Part shown: in pieces, positions 55,704 to 64,000 of the stretch
Layout: each line of letters starts with the position of its first letter
Position numbering within the stretch: the first letter of the stretch is position 1
Source of the DNA: Roseomonas mucosa ATCC BAA-692
GTDB lineage: Bacteria; Pseudomonadota; Alphaproteobacteria; Acetobacterales; Acetobacteraceae
DNA: 64,000 nt
NCBI RefSeq assembly: GCF_000622225.1
Contig: NZ_JHWD01000013.1
Coordinates: 58,042-122,041 of the forward strand
Direction: 5' to 3'
The notes under the pieces: model-generated
Databases searched by the model: none
What the model was told of the DNA's origin: nothing
What the model saw: the letters and a program-made list of their open reading frames with translations, nothing else
Program-made: the position numbers and the translations under genes

Positions 55704-56174
55704 CTACGCTTCCCGGATCGCCGGCTCGCAGGCTACCGGAAAATTGACCGAGCTGGCGATGAAGCAGCGCGTATGCGCCGCATGGTGCAGGGTGCAGGCG
55801 AGTTCCGCGTCGCAGCCGGCGCGGATCGTGACCTGCGGGCGAAGGGTCGCGGCGACGAAGCGGCCGCCCGTGCCCTCCTCCACCATCTCCGCCTCGGCCT
55901 CGTCGCGATAGGCCGTCACCACCACCCCGGCCTCGGCGCAGAGATGCAGGTACTGGAGCTTGTGGCAGGCGGAGAGCGAGGCGAGCAGCAGTTCCTCCGG
56001 ATTCCAGCGGGCGGAGTCGCCGCGGAAGGCCGGGTCGGAAGAGCCCTCGACCGGCGGCTTGCCGGGGGCTTCGATGCGGTGGTCGCGGCCATAGGCGCGG
56101 TAATGCGCCGTGCCCTCGCCGCGGTCGCCCGTCCAGACCACCGTGACCCTGTAGCGATGGCTCCGCGCCGTCAT
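55704..56174 (-). CDS. OsmC family protein
   Basis: A 156-residue OsmC/Ohr-superfamily protein. The catalytic Cys region is LLLASLSACHKLQYLHLCAEAG, with a second Cys pair position near DAELACTLHHAAHTRCF. Such proteins reduce organic hydroperoxides. The N-terminal part (YRVTVVWTG...EGSSDPAFRGDSARWNPEEL) matches the YhfA/OsmC-like subgroup more than Ohr. It is convergent with the acylphosphatase gene. Confidence 0.88.
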   Translation of the reverse strand: MTARSHRYRVTVVWTGDRGEGTAHYRAYGRDHRIEAPGKPPVEGSSDPAFRGDSARWNPEELLLASLSACHKLQYLHLCAEAGVVVTAYRDEAEAEMVEEGTGGRFVAATLRPQVTIRAGCDAELACTLHHAAHTRCFIASSVNFPVACEPAIREA

Positions 56175-56241
56175 GTCCGCCTCGCGCCCTTCCCGCGCCA
56201 CAGGTAGCGCCGCGCGGCGATTCGCGTCGATCCGGCGCGGA

Positions 56242-56604
56242 TCAGCCGCCCACGGTGAGCGGCGGGGTCTGCTGGTGCTGCACCACGCGCCACTCCTCAT
56301 GCCCCAGGCGGCGGTAGGTGGAGGTGCAGTGCGCCACGTAGGGCTGCGAGCCCTCGCGCTCCGCCTCGGCCTTGTAGGCCACCACGATCAGCCCTTCTTG
56401 CGGGCGCATCACCTGCCGCTCGCTCAGCGTCACCCTGGTCCAGCGCGGCGTGTCCGACACCGCCGCGATAGCCTGCTGCCCGCTCATCACATAGGGCGGT
56501 TCCGGCAGGACCATCAGGCACTCGTCGTCGATCGAGTCGCGGTAATGCTTGGCATCGGCGGTCCAGAGGCTCGTCTCGAAATCCCAGACCCGGTTGTCGT
56601 CCAT
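56242..56604 (-). CDS. NTF2-like (DUF4440-type) small protein
   Basis: A 120-residue single-domain protein with the cone-like NTF2 fold pattern: an N-terminal helix (VWDFETSLWTADAKHYRDSI), VLPEPPYVMSGQQAI, then strands ending EWRVVQHQQTPPL. These folds serve as enzymes or ligand-binding proteins; no catalytic residue can be assigned. The start at 56604 is preferred because GGAAAGGG sits at proper distance; ATG 56613 directly abuts that site. Confidence 0.82.
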   Translation of the reverse strand: MDDNRVWDFETSLWTADAKHYRDSIDDECLMVLPEPPYVMSGQQAIAAVSDTPRWTRVTLSERQVMRPQEGLIVVAYKAEAEREGSQPYVAHCTSTYRRLGHEEWRVVQHQQTPPLTVGG

Positions 56605-57002
56605 CGCGTTCATCCCTTTCCGACACCGCCACAACGCGCGGATGGGGGATTCGGCCGGAATCCGGAACGGCCGCTCGCGGCATCGGCATCGCACGGGCGG
56701 GCGGGCGGGCGGGCGCCAGGGATCTGGGGCGGAGCCGGAGCAGCCCCCGCCCCGCGCCGGGCGCAGCGCCGACCCGTGCGTCCACGGCCGCGCTTGCATC
56801 CTGCACTGCAACAGTCCATATCCCGCCCACCGGCGATCCGCGCCGGTCATGCTCCCTGACGCGAGCGGGCCGCTTCCATCATGGCCCTGCGGCGGAGCAA
56901 CCTTCTCCCGGGCCGCCATCCGCGTCGTTCGCGGCCCACTGGAAGACGCTCTTGCCCCAGGGAAGCCATGGGCCGGGCGCTTCACGGACCGATCGAACAC
57001 TG
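56605..57002. other. Divergent intergenic region with GGGC run
   Basis: About 400 nt between the NTF2-like gene and the DEAD-box helicase. It contains a short GGGC tandem run near 56695-56716. No gene is supported. The length would suit a long 5' leader for the helicase, as seen in cold-regulated DEAD-box genes elsewhere, but no cold-shock element is recognised. Confidence 0.4.
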
Positions 57003-58415
57003 ATGACCGATTTCCTGACCCTCGGCCTCGCGTCGCCCATCCTGCGCGCGCTGGACGAAGAGGGCTACACCACCCCGACCCCGATCCAGGCCCAGGCCAT
57101 CCCGGCCGCCATGGAAGGGCGGGACGTGCTGGGCATCGCCCAGACCGGCACCGGCAAGACCGCGGCCTTCGCGCTGCCGCTGCTGCACCGCCTGATCATG
57201 GACAAGCGCCGTGCCCCGCCGACCGGCTGCCGCGCGCTGATCCTGTCGCCGACGCGGGAACTGGCGGCGCAGATCCATGACAGCATCAAGGCCTATGGCC
57301 GCCACCTGGGCCTGCGCAGCGCGCTGATCTTCGGCGGCGTGCCGGAGAACCCGCAGCGCCGCGCGCTGTCGGGCGGCGTGGACATCATCGTCGCCACGCC
57401 GGGCCGCCTGCTGGACCATATCGGCACGCGCAACTGCCGCCTGGACTCGCTGGAGGCCTTCATCCTCGACGAGGCCGACCAGATGCTGGACCGGGGCTTC
57501 TGGCCCGCGATCCGCCGCATCTCGGGGATGCTGCCGAAGCAGCGCCACACGATGTTCTTCTCGGCCACCATGCCGGAGGCCATTGCCTCGCTCGCCAAGG
57601 ACCTGCTGCGCGAGCCGGTGAAGGTCGAGGTCACGCCCGTCGCCACCACCGCGGAGCGGGTGAACCAGCGCGCCATCCATGTGAGCCGCGACGGCAAGCG
57701 CACGGTGCTGGCCGACATCCTCCGCAAGCCGGAAGTGGGCCGCACCCTGGTCTTCTCCCGCACCAAGCACGGCGCTGACCGCATCGTGAAGCAGTTGGAG
57801 CAGGACGGGCTCGCCGCCAACGCGATCCATGGCAACAAGAGCCAGGGCCAGCGTGAGCGCGCGCTCGACGCCTTCAAGCGCGGCACGGCGCCGATCCTGG
57901 TCGCGACCGACATCGCCGCGCGCGGCATCGACGTGTCCGGCGTGACGCATGTGATCCAGTACGACCTGCCGGAAGTGCCGGAGACCTATGTCCACCGCAT
58001 CGGCCGCACCGCGCGCGCCGGCGCCTCGGGCGAGGCCATCGCCCTGGTGTCGCTGGACGACGTGCCGCTGCTGCGCGCGGTCGAGAAGCTGACGCGCCAG
58101 GCGGTTCCGGCCGAGGGCGACATCCCGACCGGCCCGGTGCCGCGCGCGCCCGGGCGCCAGCCGAATCGCGGCCGTGGCGGCCAGGGCCGCCCCGGCGGCG
58201 CGCCCCGACCGGCGGGTGGGCACGGCGCCGGCGGCCACGGCCGCGGCGATGCCCGCCGCCCGCAGTTCGCGGGTGACCGCAAGCCGTCGGGCGGCCGCCC
58301 GCAGGGCGAGGGCCGCGACCGTCGCGCCGATCACGCGCGCCACGAGGGCGAGGCCAAGAACCGTTCCTGGCGGGACAGCGACTTCCGCGACACGGACCGT
58401 TCCGGCACGCGCTGA
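57003..58415 (+). CDS. DEAD-box RNA helicase (RhlE-type)
   Basis: A 470-residue ATP-dependent RNA helicase. The Q motif is TPTPIQAQAIP, Walker A AQTGTGKT (residues 46-53), then LSPTRELAAQI, DEADQML, SATMPE, and motif VI HRIGRTARAG. A ~95-residue C-terminal tail rich in Gly, Arg and Ala follows. The arrangement suits RhlE, involved in ribosome assembly and RNA decay. ATG 57003 is chosen; the upstream open frame lacks family identity. A strong terminator follows. Confidence 0.92.
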   Translation: MTDFLTLGLASPILRALDEEGYTTPTPIQAQAIPAAMEGRDVLGIAQTGTGKTAAFALPLLHRLIMDKRRAPPTGCRALILSPTRELAAQIHDSIKAYGRHLGLRSALIFGGVPENPQRRALSGGVDIIVATPGRLLDHIGTRNCRLDSLEAFILDEADQMLDRGFWPAIRRISGMLPKQRHTMFFSATMPEAIASLAKDLLREPVKVEVTPVATTAERVNQRAIHVSRDGKRTVLADILRKPEVGRTLVFSRTKHGADRIVKQLEQDGLAANAIHGNKSQGQRERALDAFKRGTAPILVATDIAARGIDVSGVTHVIQYDLPEVPETYVHRIGRTARAGASGEAIALVSLDDVPLLRAVEKLTRQAVPAEGDIPTGPVPRAPGRQPNRGRGGQGRPGGAPRPAGGHGAGGHGRGDARRPQFAGDRKPSGGRPQGEGRDRRADHARHEGEAKNRSWRDSDFRDTDRSGTR

Positions 58416-58463
58416 GCGGGGACGGGTCCGGGTATCCGGCCCCACGCCCGGCTAACATGACCG

Positions 58464-58495
58464 AGCCCGGCCTCCCTTGCGGGGCCGGGCTTTTT
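58464..58495 (+). terminator. Intrinsic terminator after the DEAD-box helicase gene
   Basis: GCCCGGCC (58465-58472) pairs with GGCCGGGC (58483-58490), extended by an outer A-T pair, and is followed by TTTTTCG. This is a canonical Rho-independent terminator about 50 nt after the helicase stop. Confidence 0.85.
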
Positions 58496-58583
58496 CGTGT
58501 TCGCGCGACCCCGGCAAGGCTGTCGCCATCCGGCCGGGCGGCTAGGATGGCCGCGCCACGGCCAATCCGCGAAAGGGTCCGCG

Positions 58584-59693
58584 TTGAGCTTCGCCGTCCC
58601 TCCCATCCCACCCGGCATCGTCTGCGCCGCCGACTACGAGGCCGAGGCGCGGCAGCACATGGACGCGGCCGCCTGGGCCTATCTCTCGGGCGGCAGCGCG
58701 GACGAGCTGACGCTCCGCTGGAACCGCGAAGCCTTCGACCGGCTCCGGCTGCGCGGACGCGTGCTGGCCGGGATGGACGGCGCCAACACGCGGCTGGATC
58801 TCCTCGGCGCTGCGCTGGAGCATCCGGTGCTGGTGGCCCCGATGGCCTTCCACCGGCTGGCGCATCCGGGCGGCGAGGCCGCCACCGCGCTAGGCGCCGC
58901 CGCGGTCGGGGCGGGCCTGGTGGTCAGCACGCAGTCCAGCGTGCCGGTCGAGGAGGTCGCCGCGCAATACGCGGCGGGCGGCGGGCGGGCGCCGCTCTGG
59001 TTCCAGCTCTATCCGCAGCACGACCGGGGCTTCACCCGCGCTTTGATCCAGCGGGCTGAGGCCGCCGGCTGCACCGCGCTGGTGCTGACCGTGGATGCGC
59101 CGGTCAGCATCCGCAACCGCGAGGCCCGGGCCGGCTTCGCCCTGCCGCCAGGGATCGAGGCGGTGCATCTGCGCGGCCTGCCGCCCGCCCCGCCGAACCG
59201 GGCCGGCATGGCGGAGAGCGCGGTCTTCCGGGGGATGCTCGACGCCGCGCCGACCTGGCGGGACCTGGAATGGCTGCGTGCCGGCACGCGCCTGCCGATC
59301 CTGCTGAAGGGCGTGACCGATCCGGAGGACGCGCTGCGCGCCGCCGGGGAAGGCATGGCCGGGATCGTCCTGAGCAACCATGGCGGCCGGGCGCTGGACA
59401 CCCTGCCGGCCACCATCGACCTGCTGCCCCCGATGGCGGAGCGGCTGGGCGGGCAACTGCCCATCCTGCTCGATGGCGGCATCCGGCGCGGCACGGATAT
59501 CGTGAAGGCGCTGGCCCTGGGCGCTAAGGCGGTGCTGGTGGGGCGGCCGGTGCTGCACGCCCTGGCGGTCGGCGGGCCTGTGGGCGTGGCGCATCTGCTG
59601 AAGATCCTGCGCACGGAGCTGGAGGCCGCGATGGCGCTGACCGGCTGCCGCAACCTCGCCGCGATCGGGCCGGAGGTGATCTGGCGGGGGTGA
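58584..59693 (+). CDS. FMN-dependent alpha-hydroxy-acid dehydrogenase (LldD/GOX family)
   Basis: A 369-residue TIM-barrel flavoenzyme oxidising an alpha-hydroxy acid such as L-lactate or glycolate. The FMN site includes AWAYLSGGSADELTL and VLVAPMAFHRLAHPGGE; the catalytic His is in VLSNHGGRALD; LLDGGIRRGTDIVKALALGA and VGRPVLHAL bind phosphate. Lys in PILLKGV is conserved. The start is TTG 58584 after GAAAGGG, since no ATG is well placed. The substrate is not determined. Confidence 0.88.
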   Translation: MSFAVPPIPPGIVCAADYEAEARQHMDAAAWAYLSGGSADELTLRWNREAFDRLRLRGRVLAGMDGANTRLDLLGAALEHPVLVAPMAFHRLAHPGGEAATALGAAAVGAGLVVSTQSSVPVEEVAAQYAAGGGRAPLWFQLYPQHDRGFTRALIQRAEAAGCTALVLTVDAPVSIRNREARAGFALPPGIEAVHLRGLPPAPPNRAGMAESAVFRGMLDAAPTWRDLEWLRAGTRLPILLKGVTDPEDALRAAGEGMAGIVLSNHGGRALDTLPATIDLLPPMAERLGGQLPILLDGGIRRGTDIVKALALGAKAVLVGRPVLHALAVGGPVGVAHLLKILRTELEAAMALTGCRNLAAIGPEVIWRG

Positions 59694-59700
59694 TTCCGGC

Positions 59701-60672
59701 TCAGCCCGCCGGGGCGCGGTCCGCCACGCGCCAGATCGCCGCCACCGCCGCCTCGGCCATGCCGGTGTCGCGGCCGTCATGCCCGGCCTCCTCCAGCACC
59801 ACCAGTTCGCTGCCGGGCCAGGCGCGATGCAGTTCCCAGGCCGTGGCGAGCGGGCTGCCGAGATCGAGCCGCCCATGGATCAGCACGCCTGGGATGCCGG
59901 CCAGCCGGTCCATCCGGCGCAGCAGGATGCCCTCCTCCAGCCAAGCGGCGTGGCGCCAGTAGAGCGTGACCAGCCGCGCGAAGCCAAGACGGAAGGCAGG
60001 GTCCTGGTAGCGGGGGTGCGGCCTGTGCCCCGGCTGGACGACGACGATGGCCATCTCCCAGTCGCACCAGTCCCGCGCCGCCTTGTCCTGGATCGCCGGG
60101 TCGGGATGCATCAGGAGCCGGTGATAGGCGTCCGCCAGACAGCCGCCGCGCTCCGCCTCCGGCACGCCGGCCGCGAAACGCGCCCATTCCCATGGAAAGA
60201 AGGCACCGACACCCCGGGTGATCCAGCCGATCTCCCGCCGCGTGGTGGTGGCGACGGCGGAAAGCACGATCCCCGTCACGCGCTTCGGATGTTGCTGGGC
60301 ATAGGCGAGCGCCAGGGTGGAACCCCAGGAACTGCCGCGCAACAGCCAGCCTCCGATCCCCAGATGCTCCCGCAGGCGCTCGATGTCGGCCAGGAGATGC
60401 GCGGTGGTGTTGTTGGCGAGGCCGATCCCCTCGCCGCCAGCATGGGGCGTGCTGCGGCCGCAGTTCCGCTGGTCGAACAGGACGATCCTGTGCCGTGCCG
60501 GATCGAAGGCGCGGCGGGCGCTGGGCGAGCAACCGGAACCCGGCCCGCCATGCAGCACCAGCGCCGGCATCCCTGCCGGATTGCCGCAACACTCCCAGTA
60601 GAGACGGTGCCCCTCCCCCACGTCGAGATGGCCGGAGGCGTAAGGTTCGATGGGAGGGAACAGGCCGGACAT
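59701..60672 (-). CDS. pip: Proline iminopeptidase
   Basis: A 323-residue alpha/beta hydrolase (peptidase S33) releasing N-terminal proline from peptides. The oxyanion region is LVLHGGPGSGCSP, followed by VLFDQRNCGRSTPH, nucleophile elbow RGSSWGSTLAL, Asp in HGRLDLGSP and His in EEAGHDG. The GGPG and DQRxxGRS motifs are specific to this family. The 3' end is 7 nt from the convergent hydroxyacid dehydrogenase stop. Confidence 0.93.
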   Translation of the reverse strand: MSGLFPPIEPYASGHLDVGEGHRLYWECCGNPAGMPALVLHGGPGSGCSPSARRAFDPARHRIVLFDQRNCGRSTPHAGGEGIGLANNTTAHLLADIERLREHLGIGGWLLRGSSWGSTLALAYAQQHPKRVTGIVLSAVATTTRREIGWITRGVGAFFPWEWARFAAGVPEAERGGCLADAYHRLLMHPDPAIQDKAARDWCDWEMAIVVVQPGHRPHPRYQDPAFRLGFARLVTLYWRHAAWLEEGILLRRMDRLAGIPGVLIHGRLDLGSPLATAWELHRAWPGSELVVLEEAGHDGRDTGMAEAAVAAIWRVADRAPAG

Positions 60673-60729
60673 GCCCCTCCCATCACGCGTCCGGCCCGCC
60701 GGGGCAAGCCCGGCCCGGACCGGAGGCTT

Positions 60730-61848
60730 TCAGCCCTCCCCCGGCTCCTTGGCGTCGATCAGTTCCGGCGCCTCGGCCAGCGGGAATTCGCGGCCCTGGC
60801 CGGGATCGATCGGGCGGCTGCGCTGGGCCGGAGGCAGGGTCTGCGGCTGGCCGGTTTCCAGCGCCCGCTCGATCGCCTCCAGCACGCGCACGTCAAGCAG
60901 CCCCTCCTCGCCGCCGGGCTCCGGATCGCGGCCGTTCAGGATGCAGTCGGAGAAATAATCCGTCTCCCCGGCAAACTGGTCCACCACCGGGAACTCGCGC
61001 GTGGCGGTCTCTCCTTCCACGGTGGCGACGTGTTTCGGCGAGACGCCGGGGCCGAAGCCATAGGCGTTCTCGACATAGAGGTCGCCCTTTGTGCCGGTGA
61101 CGCGGTAGGTTCCGGTGCTGGCGCCGGTGTAGCTGACGGTGAACTGCGCCAGCCGCTCACCCGGAAAACGCAGCGTCACCGACACCGTGTCGTCAAGGTC
61201 CATGCCCGAGCCCGGCGTGCGGATGCCCATGGCGGAGACCTCGACGGGTTCCGCGCCGAAGAGGTTGCGCACGGCGTTCAGCGGATAGGGTCCCATATCC
61301 GTCACCGGCCCGGCCCAGTAGCCATGTTTCGCGCGGTGGTTGGAGGGGCTGACGGTCTGGCTGAAGTTCGAGACAAAGGAGCGGATCTCGCCGAACTCGC
61401 CGGAACGGACACGACGGATCGCCTCCAGCGTCCCGGGCTCGAAATGCAGGCGGTAGGCAATCAGCAGCTTCGCGCCCGAGGCCTTCGCGGCGGTGTTGAT
61501 CGCCTCGCATTGCGAGGTGCTCACCGCCATCGGCTTTTCCAGCAGAACGTGGATGCCGGCCTCCAGCGCGGGCACGGCGAATTTCTCGTGCTGGTCGTTG
61601 GGCAGGGCGAGGTAGATCGCGTCGATCTCATCCGAGGCCAGCAGCCTGTCGTAGTCGTCGTAGTGGTAGCTCTTCAGCCCGTACAGCGCCGCCAGCTTCT
61701 CCGCCTTCACGGGATCGCCCGTCACCAGCGCCGTCATCTCGGAATTTCCTGTCTGGCCGACACCGGGCATGAAGGCGGCCTGGGAGATCCAGCCGCCACC
61801 CACCACGGCGTAGCGTACCTTGCGGCCCTTCACCTGGCGTGCGGGCAT
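60730..61848 (-). CDS. Gfo/Idh/MocA family oxidoreductase
   Basis: A 372-residue NAD(P)-dependent sugar-type oxidoreductase. The Rossmann motif VVGGGWISQAAF lies near residue 15, IYLALPNDQHEKFAV and the EKPMAVS motif mark the active-site region, and DMGPYPLNAVRNLFG matches the C-terminal domain. The substrate, often a sugar or inositol derivative, is not evident. It lies upstream of pip on the same strand (57-nt gap) and divergent from the nitroreductase gene. Confidence 0.9.
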   Translation of the reverse strand: MPARQVKGRKVRYAVVGGGWISQAAFMPGVGQTGNSEMTALVTGDPVKAEKLAALYGLKSYHYDDYDRLLASDEIDAIYLALPNDQHEKFAVPALEAGIHVLLEKPMAVSTSQCEAINTAAKASGAKLLIAYRLHFEPGTLEAIRRVRSGEFGEIRSFVSNFSQTVSPSNHRAKHGYWAGPVTDMGPYPLNAVRNLFGAEPVEVSAMGIRTPGSGMDLDDTVSVTLRFPGERLAQFTVSYTGASTGTYRVTGTKGDLYVENAYGFGPGVSPKHVATVEGETATREFPVVDQFAGETDYFSDCILNGRDPEPGGEEGLLDVRVLEAIERALETGQPQTLPPAQRSRPIDPGQGREFPLAEAPELIDAKEPGEG

Positions 61849-61977
61849 GGCGGTCTCCTTTGCGTCCTGTGCGCTGCGTCAACGCGTGGCCGGGACGGGT
61901 GTTGCCTGCCGCGGCCATGTTGCCCCGCGGCAGAAGCCGCCCGAACCTGCCGGACGACACGATCCCATCTGGACCGG

Positions 61978-62799
61978 ATGCCCATGACCGAATCCGCCGC
62001 CGCCCTGCGTGCCCGCTATGGCGAGGCCGCCCCCGCCATCACCATCCCCTGGAATCCGGCGCTGGAGCTGCTGCTTTCCCACCGCTCGGTGCGGGCCTAC
62101 AGGCCCGACCCGCTGCCGGAGGGCACACTGGAGGCGCTGGTCGCGGCGGCGCAGTCGGCGGCCACCTCCTCGAACATGCAGGCCTGGTCGGTGGTCGCCG
62201 TCAGCGATCCGGACAGCAAGCGGCGGCTCGCGGCGGTGGCGGGCGGCCAGCGGCATGTCGAGCAATGCCCGCTCTTCCTCGTCTTCCTGGCGGACCTGTC
62301 GCGCCATGCCCGGCTGGCGGAGCGGACAGGGCGCCCCCTGGAAGGCCTGCCCTTCCTGGAAACCTTCCTCGTCGCCGCGCTGGATGCCGGGCTGGCGGCG
62401 CAGAACGCCGTGGTCGCGGCGGAATCCCTGGGCCTCGGCACGGTCTATATCGGCGCCCTGCGCAACGATCTGGAGGCGGTGGCGGCGGAACTCGGCCTGC
62501 CGCCCGGCGCCACGGCGGTTTTCGGCCTTTGCGTCGGTTATCCCGCGCCGGATGGCGGGGCGGTGAAGCCGCGCCTGCCGCAGTCGGCGGTCCTGCATCA
62601 CGGGCGCTACGACCCGGAGGCGGACATGCGCGCCCTGCCCGGCTACGACGCGGCGCTGGAGGATTTCAGCAGGGGGCAGGAGCGCAGCCCCTATACCTGG
62701 ACGCAGCGGGCCATGGCGCGCTGGGGCACGCTGCGCGCCATGGCGGGGCGGGACCGGCTGCGGGAGGCGCTGGGCAGGCTGGGCTTCCCGCTGCGCTGA
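61978..62799 (+). CDS. NADPH-dependent nitroreductase family protein
   Basis: A 273-residue FMN-containing oxidoreductase of the NfsA/FRP group. HRSVRAYRPDPLPEGTLEAL at the N-terminus, AAQSAATSSNMQAWSVV and the GLGTVYIGALRN segment are family signatures. It reduces nitroaromatics or flavins using NADPH; the natural substrate is unknown. ATG 61978 or ATG 61984 may be the start (two residues' difference). Confidence 0.9.
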   Translation: MPMTESAAALRARYGEAAPAITIPWNPALELLLSHRSVRAYRPDPLPEGTLEALVAAAQSAATSSNMQAWSVVAVSDPDSKRRLAAVAGGQRHVEQCPLFLVFLADLSRHARLAERTGRPLEGLPFLETFLVAALDAGLAAQNAVVAAESLGLGTVYIGALRNDLEAVAAELGLPPGATAVFGLCVGYPAPDGGAVKPRLPQSAVLHHGRYDPEADMRALPGYDAALEDFSRGQERSPYTWTQRAMARWGTLRAMAGRDRLREALGRLGFPLR

Positions 62800-62831
62800 A
62801 CTCCCCGGTCCCTGGCGGAACGGGGCCGCGC

Positions 62832-63679
<848 letters not shown>

Positions 63680-64000
63680 GAGCGCCTAACAGAACCGCCT
63701 AATCTGGCCGAGGCAGACGAGGGCGCAGGCGAGTGTGGTGAAGGCGAGGTGGATGTCGGCGCGGCGCTCGTAGCGGATGGTCAGGCGTCGGTAGCGGGCG
63801 AGCCAGGCGAAGGTACGCTCCACCACCCAGCGGTGTCGTCCGAGGCGGGCGCTGCTCTCGATGCCACGGCGTGCGATGCGCGGGGTGATGCCACGGGCGC
63901 GGCACTCCCGGCGGCAGCGACGGTGGTCGTAGGCCTTATCGGCGTGGAGTTTGCCCGGCCTTTGCCGTGGGCGGCCGCGATGGCCGATCCTGATCCGCGG
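63680..64000 (-). mobile_element. IS5-family (IS427-like) insertion sequence, partial
   Basis: The left end of an insertion sequence enters at about 63680, where the ABC ATPase frame breaks. The terminal sequence begins GAGCGCCTAACAG next to a TTA target, which fits the TNA/TA targets of this group. It continues to the window edge with a transposase gene. The exact terminal inverted repeat cannot be checked because the other end is outside. Confidence 0.8.
63686..64000 (-). CDS. IS5-family transposase, C-terminal fragment
   Basis: 105 codons of the C-terminal part of a DDE transposase, stop TAG at 63686-63688. [19 protein letters not shown] holds the second catalytic Asp, and [18 protein letters not shown] the catalytic Glu with its YREK-like context. 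The tail [19 protein letters not shown] is typical of IS427-group elements common in Acetobacteraceae and Methylobacterium. The N-terminal part, often encoded as a separate frameshifted ORF, is outside. Confidence 0.9.
   Translation of the reverse strand, partial: PRIRIGHRGRPRQRPGKLHADKAYDHRRCRRECRARGITPRIARRGIESSARLGRHRWVVERTFAWLARYRRLTIRYERRADIHLAFTTLACALVCLGQIRRFC

Noticed and set aside
56695..56716. GGGC tandem run as a functional element or G-quadruplex
   Set aside because: Simple-sequence slippage in GC-rich intergenic DNA explains it; nothing ties it to gene starts.

Overview
The window is very GC-rich chromosomal DNA from an alphaproteobacterium, most likely an Acetobacteraceae member of the Roseomonas type. 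The evidence is the CtrA and ChpT cell-cycle regulators, a complete AcpXL-type cluster for very-long-chain lipid A acyl groups, a stand-alone ATP12 chaperone, stand-alone DUF3553 and CarD proteins, and an IS5/IS427-like transposase at the right edge. The genus is inferred from general knowledge, not from a search.

Layout. 1-176: start of a Tat-exported amino-acid-type solute-binding protein. 533-5962: SUV3-like helicase, S4 RNA-binding protein, YbaK deacylase, FdxA ferredoxin and CarD, an order I recognise from other alphaproteobacteria; it ends in a strong terminator shared with a convergent BI-1 membrane protein. 6879-7834 is almost 1 kb without a supportable gene. 7835-12455: two amidases flanking a SAM methyltransferase. 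12506-16633: ybbA-ybbP-like ABC exporter operon, divergent from and abutting a TesA-like esterase. 16752-23003: small housekeeping genes (thpR, sirtuin, uracil-DNA glycosylase-like protein, a secreted orphan, metallopeptidase, gluQ, carboxylesterase, HNH endonuclease). 23074-25764: a large secreted glycosidase/CBM/RTX protein behind an AT-rich regulatory region. 26150-27490: DsbB, a DUF2937 protein and tRNA-Leu(CAA). 27765-31596: a four-gene osmoprotectant-type ABC importer, followed by a phosphatase gene with no ordinary start codon.

32465-37819 is the VLCFA operon: acpXL, fabZXL, two ketosynthase genes (one lacking the catalytic Cys), a tiny coupled ORF built from a 54-bp duplication, an alcohol dehydrogenase and lpxXL. 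37913-43325 is a chemotaxis operon, cheA(-REC)-cheW-cheY-cheB-cheR. It is followed by ctrA (minus strand), fliI-fliJ (plus strand) and chpT (minus strand), so motility genes sit beside two parts of the phosphorelay that controls them in related bacteria. 46747-56604: DUF3553, moaA, a membrane anchor protein, rarA, a flavin reductase, an RluA-family pseudouridine synthase, an AsmA-like protein, ATP12, acylphosphatase, OsmC and an NTF2-like protein. 57003-62799: DEAD-box helicase, FMN-dependent hydroxyacid dehydrogenase, proline iminopeptidase, Gfo/Idh/MocA oxidoreductase and nitroreductase. The window ends in an oligopeptide ABC ATPase gene split by an IS5-family element.

Most operons are tightly packed, with ATGA or TGATG overlaps, and several genes start at GTG or TTG. 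The features most worth a second look are the Cys-less ketosynthase and mini-ORF in the VLCFA operon, the non-ATG phosphatase, the paired palindromes upstream of the RTX glycosidase, the AT-rich ctrA/fliI control region and the IS-split transporter.
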